From Roseinatronobacter sp052379845 (GTDB lineage: Bacteria > Pseudomonadota > Alphaproteobacteria > Rhodobacterales > Rhodobacteraceae): 64,000 bases of DNA. Position 1 is the stretch's first letter, and each line of letters begins with the position of its first letter. The position numbers and the translations under genes are program-made. The notes under the pieces are model-generated. The model made no database searches. It was not told the DNA's origin and was given only the letters and a program-made list of their open reading frames with translations. The DNA is taken from assembly GCA_052379845.1 (NCBI GenBank), contig JBQTCF010000021.1. One strand, written 5' to 3'. This document shows, in pieces, positions 34,894 to 43,331 of the stretch.

Positions 34894-35120
34894 GGCCTGA
34901 AGCAGACATTGGGAATACCCCAAGGCGCGGCGCAAAGGCCGCAGGCCGCCGCGCCATCGGCGGGCCGTCCCGCGGCCTGCCGATTACTCTGGTGGCGCGC
35001 CAAGCCTTGAAAGTCGGAGTATGCCGCCTGCATAACGTGAACCTCACTGGCGTCGGATCGGCAGACCCCGGCCCGCCGACAGCGCGGGCTTTATCCAAGC
35101 GCGCAGGGCGGCTTCAGGCC
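34894..35120 (+). repeat. TIR-bounded intergenic repeat, copy D
   Basis: This 227-bp copy has perfect inverted ends, GGCCTGAAGC and GCTTCAGGCC, and is almost identical to copy B read from the other strand. The internal palindromic core (GGCCGCAGGCC through GCGGCCTGCCGAT) and the right arm GATCGGCAGACCCCGGCCCG are fully conserved. It lies between the LOG gene and the oppositely oriented gene at 35157, again in a convergent gap. Confidence 0.88.
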
Positions 35121-35156
35121 ATTTCCAACAACCTTGCACCATAAGCCAGCATTTCG

Positions 35157-35582
35157 CTAGCCCTTGGCCAACTGTTCCAGTGTCGGGCGGAAGGGTTCCA
35201 GCGCGTAGCCGAACTTCGCGGGAATTGCGATCAACTCATCCGTGGGGCGCGTGCCTGCCTGGCTAAGCGCCCAAACAATCGAAGACCGGTTGCCCGACGC
35301 GCAATAAGCCAGCACCGGGCCAGTGCTGGCTTTCAGCGCGTCCCCTTGCGCGGTGACATTCTCCATGGTGATGGCCCCGCCCACCACCGGATTGACCACA
35401 AACTGCAAACCCGCCGCTTCCACCGCGCGGCGCAGGGCGTCGGCCTGCACCTCCGGGGGAATTTCGCCATCGGGGCGGTTACAGATAACCGTGGTAAACC
35501 CTGCCTCGGCGATGGTGGCCACATCATCAGGGGTAATCTGGGGCGATACGGCGTAGGTGTCGGTCAGGTGTCGAATGTCCAT
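35157..35582 (-). CDS. TIGR01244 sulfur transferase/phosphatase-like protein
   Basis: This 141-residue cytoplasmic protein has the dual-specificity-phosphatase-like fold of TIGR01244 proteins, which occur as an N-terminal domain of Blh sulfide-detoxifying enzymes or as separate partners. The catalytic loop is YCASGNRSS, with the Cys and Arg four residues apart. Upstream, DDVATIAEAGFTTVICNRPDGE matches the family. AGGAGC precedes the chosen ATG. It is the last gene of the leftward cluster blh-pmpA-pmpB-this gene, which points to persulfide handling. Confidence 0.83.
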   Translation of the reverse strand: MDIRHLTDTYAVSPQITPDDVATIAEAGFTTVICNRPDGEIPPEVQADALRRAVEAAGLQFVVNPVVGGAITMENVTAQGDALKASTGPVLAYCASGNRSSIVWALSQAGTRPTDELIAIPAKFGYALEPFRPTLEQLAKG

Positions 35583-35600
35583 CAACTGCTCCTGCAAGGG

Positions 35601-36035
35601 TCAAACTGCGGCAAGTTTATCTATGCGCATACGAAGTGGTGGTGTGACCAGCATACCCGCGATCATGGCAAGGATAAAGACGATCCCGCCTGTCCCCCCC
35701 CAACTAAGCGATGCAATCGCAGGACCAGGGCACAACCCCACCAGCCCCCAGCCCGCGCCAAACAGCACTGACCCCACAACAAGGTTATGGCCCAGCCGCG
35801 GGTCCGGGCGCGCCGGAAAAGGCAGGCCAACCAGCGATTGCGCCCGCCGCGTGGTCATGTTCCACGCCACCAGCATGGGCAGAATTGCCCCGCCCAGCAC
35901 GAATGCCAGCGTCGGGTCCCATGCGCCGAAAATGTCCAGCCAGCCCTGAACCTTGGTTGTGTCGGTCATGCCCGACACCAGCAAACCCGCACCAAACAGC
36001 CCGCCAGACGCGGCGGCAAGCAACAGACGTTTCAT
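35601..36035 (-). CDS. pmpB: YeeE/YedE (PmpB-like) membrane protein
   Basis: This 144-residue membrane protein is one half of the YeeE/YedE transport fold, with four hydrophobic segments. The conserved Cys sits in GLVGLCPGPAIASLSWGG, typical of the second half of two-part transporters such as PmpAB. Such proteins are thought to bring thiosulfate or other sulfur compounds across the inner membrane through Cys residues. The ATG overlaps the stop of the preceding half (ATGA). Together the two halves probably make one transporter. Confidence 0.82.
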   Translation of the reverse strand: MKRLLLAAASGGLFGAGLLVSGMTDTTKVQGWLDIFGAWDPTLAFVLGGAILPMLVAWNMTTRRAQSLVGLPFPARPDPRLGHNLVVGSVLFGAGWGLVGLCPGPAIASLSWGGTGGIVFILAMIAGMLVTPPLRMRIDKLAAV

Positions 36036-36466
36036 CAGATCACCCCCAGAAGGTGGCGAAACAGCACCATCACGATACCGCCTGCCAGCAGATAGAACAC
36101 TGTCGACACGATCCCGCGCAGGGAAAACCGCGAAATGCCGCACACCCCGTGACCGGATGTGCAGCCATTGGCCAGCCTTGTGCCAATGCCCACCAGCAGC
36201 CCGCCTGCAACCACAATCCACAGGTTGCTGGTGATGTTGGTCGTCACCTCGACGGTATAGAAGGGCAGCAGAAGCGCGGGCACCACCACCAGCGCCGCCA
36301 GAAAGGCCAGCCGTTCATCCCAGTTGGACAAGCCGCTGCGGTCCACAAGGCCGCCGATAATGCCGCTTGCCCCCATGATGCGCCCGTTGCCCAGCAGAAA
36401 TATGGCCGCAGACACCCCAATCATCAGGCCGCCCGCAAGGCCCCATATCCAGTCTGTTTCAATCAT
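36035..36466 (-). CDS. pmpA: YeeE/YedE (PmpA-like) membrane protein
   Basis: This 143-residue protein is the partner YeeE half. It has about four hydrophobic segments and the conserved loop NGCTSGHGVCGISRFS, whose two Cys are the expected sulfur-relay residues in the family. It opens with WIWGLAGGLMIGVSAAIFLLGNGRIMGASGIIGGLVD. The stop overlaps the pmpB start. It lies about 70 bases downstream of the Blh-like gene, with a hairpin in the gap, so its expression may be partly separated from that gene. Confidence 0.82.
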   Translation of the reverse strand: MIETDWIWGLAGGLMIGVSAAIFLLGNGRIMGASGIIGGLVDRSGLSNWDERLAFLAALVVVPALLLPFYTVEVTTNITSNLWIVVAGGLLVGIGTRLANGCTSGHGVCGISRFSLRGIVSTVFYLLAGGIVMVLFRHLLGVI

Positions 36467-36490
36467 GTTATATGTCCTGTTCGCATGGAA

Positions 36491-36514
36491 GCGCGGCAGA
36501 TGTGACTGCCGCGC
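36491..36514. terminator. Hairpin between the Blh-like gene and pmpA
   Basis: GCGCGGCA and TGCCGCGC form a perfect eight-base stem around GATGTGAC. No T-run follows on the coding strand, so it could be a partial terminator or an RNA-stabilising structure within the operon rather than a strong stop. Confidence 0.45.
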
Positions 36515-36538
36515 CTGTATCTGTAATGTTTGTTGGAA

Positions 36539-37402
36539 TCAAAGCTTGTTGACGGGCACTTTCAGATAGACCGTGCCGTTTTCTTCGGCGGGCGGCATCT
36601 GGCCTGCGCGCATATTCACCTGCAGCGATGGCACAATCAGGCGCGGCATGGCCAGTTGTGCGTCGCGTTCATTGCGGGCACGCACGAAATCGTCCTTGGA
36701 CTTGCCTTCGCCCACATGTTTGTTCAGGCGCTTTTGTGCGCCCACGGTGGTTTCCCATGCATAGGTGTCGCGCCCTTCGGCCTTGTAGTCATGGCCCACA
36801 AAAATGCGCGTCTCATCTGGCAGGGACAGGATTTTCTGCACCGAGTCCCACATCGTGTCCGCTGACCCGCCGGGGAAATCGCACCGTGCCGTGCCGAAAT
36901 CGGGCATGAACAATGTGTCGCCCACGAAGGCCGCGTCACCGATCACATAGGTCAGGCAGGCAGGCGTATGGCCGGGGGTGTGCATGACGTCGCCGCGCAT
37001 CTGGCCAATATGGAAGCTGTCGCCATGTTTGAACAGCGCGTCAAATTGCGACCCGTCGCGCTGGAACTCGGTGCCTTCATTGAACACCTTGCCGAATGTG
37101 TCCTGCACCACGCGGATATTTTCGCCAATGGCAATCTTGCCGCCCACACGTTCCTGAATATAGGGCGCGGCGGACAGGTGGTCGGCATGGACATGGGTTT
37201 CCAGCAGCCATTCCACTTCATAGCCCTTGTCGCGCACAAAGGCGACAACCGCATCGGCAGACCGCGTGTCTGTCCGGCCAGAGGCATAGTCGAAATCCAG
37301 AACCGAATCCACGATTGCGCATTTCGCACTGTTGGGGTCGCGCACCACATAGGTAACTGTAAAGGTGGCTTCGTCAAAAAAGGCGGTGACTTCGGGGGCC
37401 AT
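36539..37402 (-). CDS. blh: Blh/ETHE1-like metallo-beta-lactamase (persulfide dioxygenase type)
   Basis: This 287-residue metallo-hydrolase resembles Blh and ETHE1 persulfide dioxygenases, which oxidise glutathione persulfide to sulfite. The metal motif is THVHADHLSA with His70, His72, Asp74 and His75. FVGDTLFMPDFGTARCDFPGGSADTMWDSV is the family's signature stretch, and VGHDY carries a further His. I place the start at MAPEVTAFF; an in-frame ATG seven codons earlier at 37423 is the alternative. It leads the sulfur cluster and has a candidate operator upstream. Sulfite made by it could feed SorAB, elsewhere in the window. Confidence 0.87.
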   Translation of the reverse strand: MAPEVTAFFDEATFTVTYVVRDPNSAKCAIVDSVLDFDYASGRTDTRSADAVVAFVRDKGYEVEWLLETHVHADHLSAAPYIQERVGGKIAIGENIRVVQDTFGKVFNEGTEFQRDGSQFDALFKHGDSFHIGQMRGDVMHTPGHTPACLTYVIGDAAFVGDTLFMPDFGTARCDFPGGSADTMWDSVQKILSLPDETRIFVGHDYKAEGRDTYAWETTVGAQKRLNKHVGEGKSKDDFVRARNERDAQLAMPRLIVPSLQVNMRAGQMPPAEENGTVYLKVPVNKL

Positions 37403-37449
37403 GGTGGGTTCTCCGTTTTTCATGTCTTGTCCCCAATATAGTCACCACA

Positions 37450-37475
37450 AAACATATTGCAATAATAGAATGTTT
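37450..37475. promoter_or_regulatory. Candidate SqrR/BigR-type operator
   Basis: Between the Blh-like gene and ald, AAACAT and ATGTTT form a perfect inverted repeat at 37450-37455 and 37470-37475. Inside it, ATTG-N8-GAAT at 37456-37471 differs by one base from ATTC-N8-GAAT, which I recall as the box for the persulfide-responsive repressor SqrR of Rhodobacter. The AT-rich stretch also fits the Blh promoter. No ArsR/SqrR gene is in the window. Confidence 0.45.
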
Positions 37476-37493
37476 ATTTATCCACGCCCCCAC

Positions 37494-38612
37494 TTACACT
37501 TTCAGCGCCATGGACGGGGACAACACGTCAATCCCCTGCGCCTTGCCAACAGCGTAATACGTCAGATGTCCAGCATGGGTGTTCAGACCAGCCAGAAAAT
37601 GCGCGTCATCCTCGCAGGCCTGCCGCCACCCTTTATTGGCCAGCGCCAGCATGAAGGGCATGGTGGCATTGCCCAGCGCAAGGGTCGAACTGCGCGCCAC
37701 GGCACCGGGCATATTGGCCACGCAATAATGCATGATGCCATCAACGTCATAAATTGGGTCGGCATGTGTGGTCGGGCGCGAGGTTTCAAAACACCCGCCC
37801 TGATCAATCGCCACATCCACCAGCGCCGCGCCGGGCTTCATGTCTGACAGTTGCGCGCGGGTAATCAGCTTGGGGGCTTCGGCACCGGGGATCAGCACTG
37901 CCCCAATGACCATATCGGCCTGTTCGACCAGTTCAGCCGTGTTGCCCCTGGACGCATAGCTGGTTTTGAACACCCGGCCAAACACATCATCCAGATGGCG
38001 CAGCCGCGAAAGCGACATGTCCAGCACGGTGACATCCGCGCCCATTCCTGCCGCAATGCGCGCAGCATGGGTGCCCACAACGCCGCCGCCGATCACAACC
38101 ACCCGCGCAGGCGCAACACCGGGCACGCCGCCCATCAGCACGCCGCGCCCGCCATTGGCCTTTTGCAAGGTCCACGCGCCCACCTGCGGGGCCAGCCGCC
38201 CCGCCACCTCGGACATGGGGGCCAGCAGCGGCAGGCCACCTGCGCGGTCCGTCACAGTTTCATAGGCAATGGCCGTCACGCCACTGTCCAGCAAATCGCG
38301 GGTTTGCGGCGCATCGGGGGCCAGGTGCAGATAGGTGAACAACACCTGCCCTTCGCGCAATTGCGCCCGCTCGCCCGGCTGCGGTTCCTTGACCTTGACC
38401 ACCAGTTCCGCGCGGGCAAAGATTTCTTCTGCCGTGTCCACAACCTGCGCGCCCGCCGCAAGGTAGGCGCCATCGTCAAACCCCGCGCCCTGTCCGGCGC
38501 CGGTTTCAACAATTACGTCATGGCCATGCGCAAGCGCTTCTTGCGCGGCAACCGGCGTCAGGCCGACACGGTATTCCTGCGGCTTTATTTCTTTTGGGCA
38601 CCCAATCAACAT
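37494..38612 (-). CDS. ald: Alanine dehydrogenase
   Basis: This enzyme converts L-alanine reversibly to pyruvate and ammonia with NAD; cytoplasmic, 372 residues. The substrate region is MLIGCPKEIKPQEYRVGLTP and ETGAGQGAGFDDGAY. The NAD fold is VVVIGGGVVGTHAARIAAGMGADVTVLD, and MPGAVARSSTLALGNATMPF near the C-terminus fits the family. It is divergently arranged with an Lrp-type regulator 138 bases away, as ald genes commonly are, so the regulator probably controls it in response to alanine. Confidence 0.95.
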   Translation of the reverse strand: MLIGCPKEIKPQEYRVGLTPVAAQEALAHGHDVIVETGAGQGAGFDDGAYLAAGAQVVDTAEEIFARAELVVKVKEPQPGERAQLREGQVLFTYLHLAPDAPQTRDLLDSGVTAIAYETVTDRAGGLPLLAPMSEVAGRLAPQVGAWTLQKANGGRGVLMGGVPGVAPARVVVIGGGVVGTHAARIAAGMGADVTVLDMSLSRLRHLDDVFGRVFKTSYASRGNTAELVEQADMVIGAVLIPGAEAPKLITRAQLSDMKPGAALVDVAIDQGGCFETSRPTTHADPIYDVDGIMHYCVANMPGAVARSSTLALGNATMPFMLALANKGWRQACEDDAHFLAGLNTHAGHLTYYAVGKAQGIDVLSPSMALKV

Positions 38613-38750
38613 TCTGAACCTCCCTTTTTCCTATAGCGACACAATAATCGCCGTATTCGGGTGAATTCTTGACATTTCCGCGCATGAAGCGCTAAACGAC
38701 GACAGATTTTCGCGCCAACAGCCCCTTTTTCGGAACAGGATTGCGCTGCG

Positions 38751-39209
38751 ATGCAGCTAGACGACACCGACCGCCGCATTCTGCGTGTCTTGCAAAAACA
38801 AGGGCGCGTGACGAATGCGGAACTGGCCGAACTGGTCAACCTGTCGCCATCAGCATGCCACAGGCGGGTGCAGCGGCTGGAAGCGGACGGTATTATTGCA
38901 GGCTATGTCGCGCTGCTGGACCGCAAGCGCATTGGCCGCGCAACAGTGGTGTTTGTGGAAATCAAACTGTCAGGGCAAAGCGATGAAATTCTGGACGCGT
39001 TCGAACGCGAAGTGGCGCGTGTGCCCGACATTGTGGAATGCCACCTGATGGCAGGAACGGCAGATTATTTACTGAAGGTCATTGCCGCTGACAGCGACGA
39101 TTTCGCGCGCATTCATCGCCGCCACTTAAGCCGGTTGCCCGGTGTGGTGCAGATGCAATCTTCCTTTGCGTTGCGCAATGTGGTCCAGACAACGGCCATC
39201 GACATATGA
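38751..39209 (+). CDS. Lrp/AsnC-family regulator, probable ald regulator
   Basis: This 152-residue protein has an N-terminal winged helix-turn-helix (RRILRVLQKQGRVTNAELAELVNLSPSACHRRVQRLEADGII, residues 8-50). It also has a C-terminal RAM/AsnC ligand domain (VVFVEIKLSGQSDEILDAFEREVARVPDIVECHLMAGTADYLLKVIAAD). It is transcribed away from ald across a shared intergenic region of 138 bases, which is where it would bind. It is likely to act on ald, as AldR-type regulators do, and to sense alanine. The binding sites were not resolved. Confidence 0.88.
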   Translation: MQLDDTDRRILRVLQKQGRVTNAELAELVNLSPSACHRRVQRLEADGIIAGYVALLDRKRIGRATVVFVEIKLSGQSDEILDAFEREVARVPDIVECHLMAGTADYLLKVIAADSDDFARIHRRHLSRLPGVVQMQSSFALRNVVQTTAIDI

Positions 39210-39260
39210 CCACGGGCCGCGCCAGTCGCCGCCCGTGATGGAATGCACACAGCGCGGGCG

Positions 39261-39644
39261 TCACCGCGCCTTCAGGGAATCCCGAATTTCGATCAGAAGT
39301 TCCTCGGTCGTGGGGCCTTTGGGGGCTTCGGGTGCAGGCGCTTCGGGTTTGCGGCCCAGCGCGCTGATGCGGTTCACGGTTCTGACCAGCAGGAACACAA
39401 CCCATGCCACGATCAGGAACTTGATGACCGCGTTGATGAAATTGCCGATCATGAACTGGGCCTCGCCCAGCCCGAAGCTGACAGCGCTGAAATCAACACC
39501 GCCCACGAAAATACCGATAAGCGGGTTCACCAGATCATCCACCAGTGATGTGACAATCGCCGTGAAGGCCGCGCCGATAATGATACCCACAGCCATATCC
39601 ATGACATTGCCGCGCGTGATGAAGGTTCTGAACTCTTTAAGCAT
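39261..39644 (-). CDS. mscL: Large-conductance mechanosensitive channel
   Basis: MscL is an inner-membrane pentameric channel that opens under hypo-osmotic shock to save the cell from bursting; 127 residues. The N-terminal amphipathic helix and first membrane segment read EFRTFITRGNVMDMAVGIIIGAAFTAIVTSLVDDLVNPLIG, the classic sequence. The second membrane segment is NFINAVIKFLIVAWVVFLLVRTVNRI. A Pro/Ala-rich tail and cytoplasmic helix (TTEELLIEIRDSL) close it. It is an independent gene, convergent with the Lrp gene. Confidence 0.96.
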   Translation of the reverse strand: MLKEFRTFITRGNVMDMAVGIIIGAAFTAIVTSLVDDLVNPLIGIFVGGVDFSAVSFGLGEAQFMIGNFINAVIKFLIVAWVVFLLVRTVNRISALGRKPEAPAPEAPKGPTTEELLIEIRDSLKAR

Positions 39645-39848
39645 TCGTTTCTCCTGTTACCAAACCCTTATGCTTATGCACTGGCACAGACCGCGCGGGA
39701 AGGCCGGATTAACCAGTTATGTGGCAAAATCAGGGCCTATGACCACGCTATCATTTGCACAAACGCGTTTTCCCCGCGACGGATATTGCGAGGGCGCGCG
39801 TTCTGTGGCAAGGAACTGTTACGCAAACCAAACTGGAAAGTTCAGTAG

Positions 39849-40502
39849 ATGCCGGATTACGCAGCGCGCCGCACCATCATGGTTGATACCCAAGTGCGCC
39901 CCTCGGATGTCACAAAATTCCCCATCATCGACGCCATGCTGCGCACCCCGCGCGAAGTGTTTGTGCCAGATACGCTGCGCGAAACAGCCTATATGGGTGA
40001 AAACATCCCCTTGGGCGACGGGCGCGTTCTGCTTGACCCGCGCACATTCGCAAAAATGCTGGATGCGCTGGCGCTGACGCCGGGGGAACTGGTGCTGGAT
40101 ATTGGCTGCGGGTCGGGGTATTCTGCGGCCATTGTGGCATTGATTGCCCAAGCTGTGGTCGCTGTTGAATGCGACGATGCGCTGGCCCATGACGCCGAAA
40201 CGGTTTTGCCGCAGGTTGGCGCAGAAGCCGTGATCCTGCACAAAGGCCCGCTGACAGAGGGCGCGCCCGATCACGCCCCTTATGATGCCATGATCGTGCA
40301 AGGCGGTGTGTCAGAATTTCCCCAAACCCTTGTCGGGCAATTGCGCGAAGGCGGGCGTGTGATCTGCCTGTTCATGGAAGGGCAATTGGGGGTTGTGCGC
40401 CTTGGTGTGCGTCAGGGCGATCAGATTGCATGGCGTGATGTGTTCAACGCCGCCGCCCCCGTGTTGCCGGGATTTGAAAAACAGGAAGCCTTCACTTTCT
40501 GA
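39849..40502 (+). CDS. pcm: Protein-L-isoaspartate O-methyltransferase
   Basis: This SAM-dependent methyltransferase of 217 residues is of the type that starts repair of isoaspartyl residues in aged proteins. The SAM loop is LVLDIGCGSGYSAAIVALIA, and the family's substrate motif is RTPREVFVPDTLRETAYMGENIPLGDGRVLLDPRTFAKML. The ATG lies after GAAAGTTCAGTAG, a weak site. It is followed by tolC after 63 bases. The pcm-tolC order is, as I recall, common in Rhodobacteraceae; the functional reason is not known. Confidence 0.9.
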   Translation: MPDYAARRTIMVDTQVRPSDVTKFPIIDAMLRTPREVFVPDTLRETAYMGENIPLGDGRVLLDPRTFAKMLDALALTPGELVLDIGCGSGYSAAIVALIAQAVVAVECDDALAHDAETVLPQVGAEAVILHKGPLTEGAPDHAPYDAMIVQGGVSEFPQTLVGQLREGGRVICLFMEGQLGVVRLGVRQGDQIAWRDVFNAAAPVLPGFEKQEAFTF

Positions 40503-40565
40503 CCGGATCGGGCGGCGCTGAATTCGCCCGATCAAGATACTCGAGCAAAGCTTGAAAGGGCAGAA

Positions 40566-41948
40566 ATGTTCAGACCCACACTTACCGCATTGGCCATTGC
40601 CTGCAGCACCGCACTGTCCGGGGCACCCGCGGCCGCACAATCGCTGGCCGACACTTTCATAACCGCCTATCAGAATTCGGACCTTCTGGAACAAAACCGC
40701 GCGGTTTTGCGCGCCGCAGATGAAGATGTGGCGCTGGCCGTGGCGTCGCTGCGCCCGGTCCTGAATTTTGTGGCCCAAGCCCGCGGGCAGAAACAAAGCG
40801 CAGGCCAGCAGCGCGAATCCCTGACCGCCTCGGTCAATCTGTCAGCCGAAATTACACTGGTGGATTTTGGGCGCGGCGCGCTGGCGCGTCAATCCGCCGA
40901 AGCGCTGGTCATGGGCACACGGCAGGCGCTTTTGAATGTTGAACAACAGGTCTTGCTGGATGCCGCGCGCGCCTTCATGGATGTGCGCAGCGCCGTGGAA
41001 ACCGTAGCCTTGCGGCAAACCACGATGCGCCTGACGCAACAGGAACTGAACGCCGCGCAGGAACGGTTTGAACTGGGCGAGATTACGCGCACAGATGTGT
41101 CGCTGGCTGAAGCCCGCCTTGCCGCCGCGCGCAGCCAGCTTGCCGCCGCCGAAGGGGATCTGGCTGTCGCCCGCGAGGAATATAAACTGGTCACCGGGCG
41201 TCACCCCGGACAGTTGCGCCAGCCCCCCGCCCTGCCCGCGCTGCCCGCCACGCTGCAGGCCGCGCAGGAGATTGCGCGCCTGACGCACCCATCGGTCAAA
41301 CAGGCCCAGTTCGAGGTGACGGCCGCCGAACTGAACGCCGAACGCACTGCCGCGCAACGCCATGGCAGCGTCACAGCTGATGCCAGTGTGGGGGTCACCA
41401 CCGATCTGCTCAATAGCGGGCCGGCCACGCGCTCTGCATCAGCCGGGGTGCAGTATCGCCGCCCGTTGTATCAGGGGGGTGCAATCAGCGCCCAGCACCG
41501 TCAGGCATTGGCACGCCGGGATGCCGCACGTTCCGGCCTGCACCGCAGCGTTGCGCAGGTTTTGCAAAATGTCGCTGTGCAATGGGCCAATCTGGATGTG
41601 GCCCGCGCGCGTATTGCCGCAGGCCAGCAACAAGTGCGCGCTGCCCAAAGCGCCTTTGACGGAACACGCGAAGAAGCCCGCCTTGGGGCGCGCACCACGC
41701 TGGATGTGCTGAACGCCGAAAACGACCTGATGGACGCGCGCACAGTGCTGTTGCAATCGCAAGCCAGTGTGCAGGTGGCCAGCTACGGGTTGATGGCGGC
41801 CATGGGCTTGTTGACAGTGGATCATCTGCGCCTGGGCATTCCGACCTATGACCCGGAAGCGTATTTCAACGCAGTGCGCAACGCCCCTGTCACATCGCAG
41901 CAAGGCGAGGCGCTGGACCGCGTTCTGCAGGCGATCGGGCGGGAATAA
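40566..41948 (+). CDS. tolC: TolC-family outer membrane efflux protein
   Basis: This 460-residue protein has a signal peptide (MFRPTLTALAIACSTALSGAPAAAQ) and the two internally repeated long coiled-coil regions of TolC proteins. These include LTEQ-like and ERFELGEITRTDVSLAEARLAAARSQLAAAEGDLAVAREEYKLVTGRHP in the first half and EARLGARTTLDVLNAENDLMDARTVLLQSQASVQVASYGLMAAMG in the second. It would form the outer-membrane exit duct for type I secretion and drug pumps. Its start has GAAAGGGCAGAA upstream. Transport partners are not next to it. Confidence 0.93.
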   Translation: MFRPTLTALAIACSTALSGAPAAAQSLADTFITAYQNSDLLEQNRAVLRAADEDVALAVASLRPVLNFVAQARGQKQSAGQQRESLTASVNLSAEITLVDFGRGALARQSAEALVMGTRQALLNVEQQVLLDAARAFMDVRSAVETVALRQTTMRLTQQELNAAQERFELGEITRTDVSLAEARLAAARSQLAAAEGDLAVAREEYKLVTGRHPGQLRQPPALPALPATLQAAQEIARLTHPSVKQAQFEVTAAELNAERTAAQRHGSVTADASVGVTTDLLNSGPATRSASAGVQYRRPLYQGGAISAQHRQALARRDAARSGLHRSVAQVLQNVAVQWANLDVARARIAAGQQQVRAAQSAFDGTREEARLGARTTLDVLNAENDLMDARTVLLQSQASVQVASYGLMAAMGLLTVDHLRLGIPTYDPEAYFNAVRNAPVTSQQGEALDRVLQAIGRE

Positions 41949-42046
41949 TCCCGCCCCTGTGACCGCTGCACAAGCTGTTGTGATTTGCTGTTACGGCGCG
42001 ACATGTCATGCTTTGGGGCGCAATCCCCGAAACAAGTAGGACAGAC

Positions 42047-43198
42047 ATGCGCAAAGCAACATACAGTTTCCCCACCGCCTGTGCGGTTGTGGCCGTATTG
42101 GCACTGCCTGCAACTGCCCAGCCCGCGTTTGAAGTGGACACAGTTGCCACGGGCCTTAGCAACCCTTGGGCCATGGCATTTCTGCCCGGCAGCGATGAGA
42201 TGATCATCACCCTGCGCGGCGGCGATATCGTCATCCTGAACCCCGATAGCGGCGCGATGCAGCCCATCAGCGGCGCCCCCAATGTGGATACACGCGGACA
42301 GGGCGGGTTGCTGGACATTGCCCCCGCCCCTGATTTCACGCAATCGGGGCTGGTCTATATGACATGGGCGGGCCGCGTTGACGGGCAGAATTCGACAACC
42401 CATCTGGGCCGCGCGCGGCTGGACCGCGAAGCGAATGCGCTGGTGGAACTTGAGGTGCTGCACGCGGTCAGTCCCGCAGTCAACTCGGGGGCGCATTTCG
42501 GGTCGCGCATTGTGTTTTCTGACGGGCATGTTTTCGCAGGCTTCGGTGACCGTGGGTCCAAGGATTTCGGGCCGAACCATATTTCGCAAGACCTGACCAG
42601 CGAGAATGGCGCGGTCATTCGCCTGACGCTGGACGGGGATATACCCGCCGACAACCCGTTTGCAGGGCAGGACGGGACCGCAGGCGCGATCTGGTCCTAT
42701 GGCCACCGCAACATTCAGGCCATGACCCTGCACCCCGACACCGGTGATATCTGGCTGGCCGAACATGGCGAGGCGGGCGGCGATGAAGTCAACATTGTTC
42801 AACGCGGCGGGAATTACGGCTGGCCACTGGCCGCCAATGGCGTGACCTATCGCGGCGGAGAGCGGTTTGCCGCGCCCCATCAGGACGGGGACGGGTTCAT
42901 TTCCCCCGCCCATGTCTGGCCTGCAGGGCGCGATGACCACTTCCCGCCATCGGGCATGACCTTCTACACCGGCGATGCCTTTCCTGACTGGCAGGGCCAT
43001 GTGCTGATCGGCAACCTGCTTCATCAATATCTGGGCCTGTTTTCGGAAAATAACGGCACGCTGGAACCTGTGGCCCGCCTGCTGGACGGCGCGGGGCACC
43101 GCATTCGGGATGTGGCCATAGGCCCGCAGGACGGGTTTATCTATGTGCTGGCCGACGGGAACAATGCCCCGCTGATGCGGCTTGTCCCGCGGTCCTGA
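42047..43198 (+). CDS. PQQ-dependent sugar dehydrogenase-like protein
   Basis: This 383-residue secreted protein is of the soluble glucose/sorbosone dehydrogenase type (a six-bladed beta-propeller that binds PQQ). A signal peptide (MRKATYSFPTACAVVAVLALPATA) is present. Family sequence includes LSNPWAMAFLPGSDEMIITLRGGDIVIL, TRGQGGLLDIAPAPDFTQSG, SGAHFGSRIVFSDGHVFAGFGDRG, YGHRNIQAMTLHPDTGDIWLAEHGEAGGDEVNIVQRGGNYGWP, and a closing GHRIRDVAIGPQDGFIYVLAD. It would oxidise a sugar or aldose in the periplasm. The substrate is not known, and PQQ genes are not nearby. Confidence 0.88.
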   Translation: MRKATYSFPTACAVVAVLALPATAQPAFEVDTVATGLSNPWAMAFLPGSDEMIITLRGGDIVILNPDSGAMQPISGAPNVDTRGQGGLLDIAPAPDFTQSGLVYMTWAGRVDGQNSTTHLGRARLDREANALVELEVLHAVSPAVNSGAHFGSRIVFSDGHVFAGFGDRGSKDFGPNHISQDLTSENGAVIRLTLDGDIPADNPFAGQDGTAGAIWSYGHRNIQAMTLHPDTGDIWLAEHGEAGGDEVNIVQRGGNYGWPLAANGVTYRGGERFAAPHQDGDGFISPAHVWPAGRDDHFPPSGMTFYTGDAFPDWQGHVLIGNLLHQYLGLFSENNGTLEPVARLLDGAGHRIRDVAIGPQDGFIYVLADGNNAPLMRLVPRS

Positions 43199-43331
43199 CC
43201 TGACGCCCTGACCTGACGGGGGCAGTTTGGGCAATTCTTCGGGAATTCAGGAAGCTCTGTCAGGAAAAACCGTGCTGGCATGGCCCAATGCGGCCATGCT
43301 ACGCAGGTCTACCCCCGAAGGAGCGCAAGAA

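Noticed and set aside
19010..35120. Treating the four repeats as a coding family (each contains short open frames such as RAVGGPGSADP)
   Set aside because: Frames differ between copies and orientations, carry no start signals, and the conserved features are inverted repeats rather than codons.
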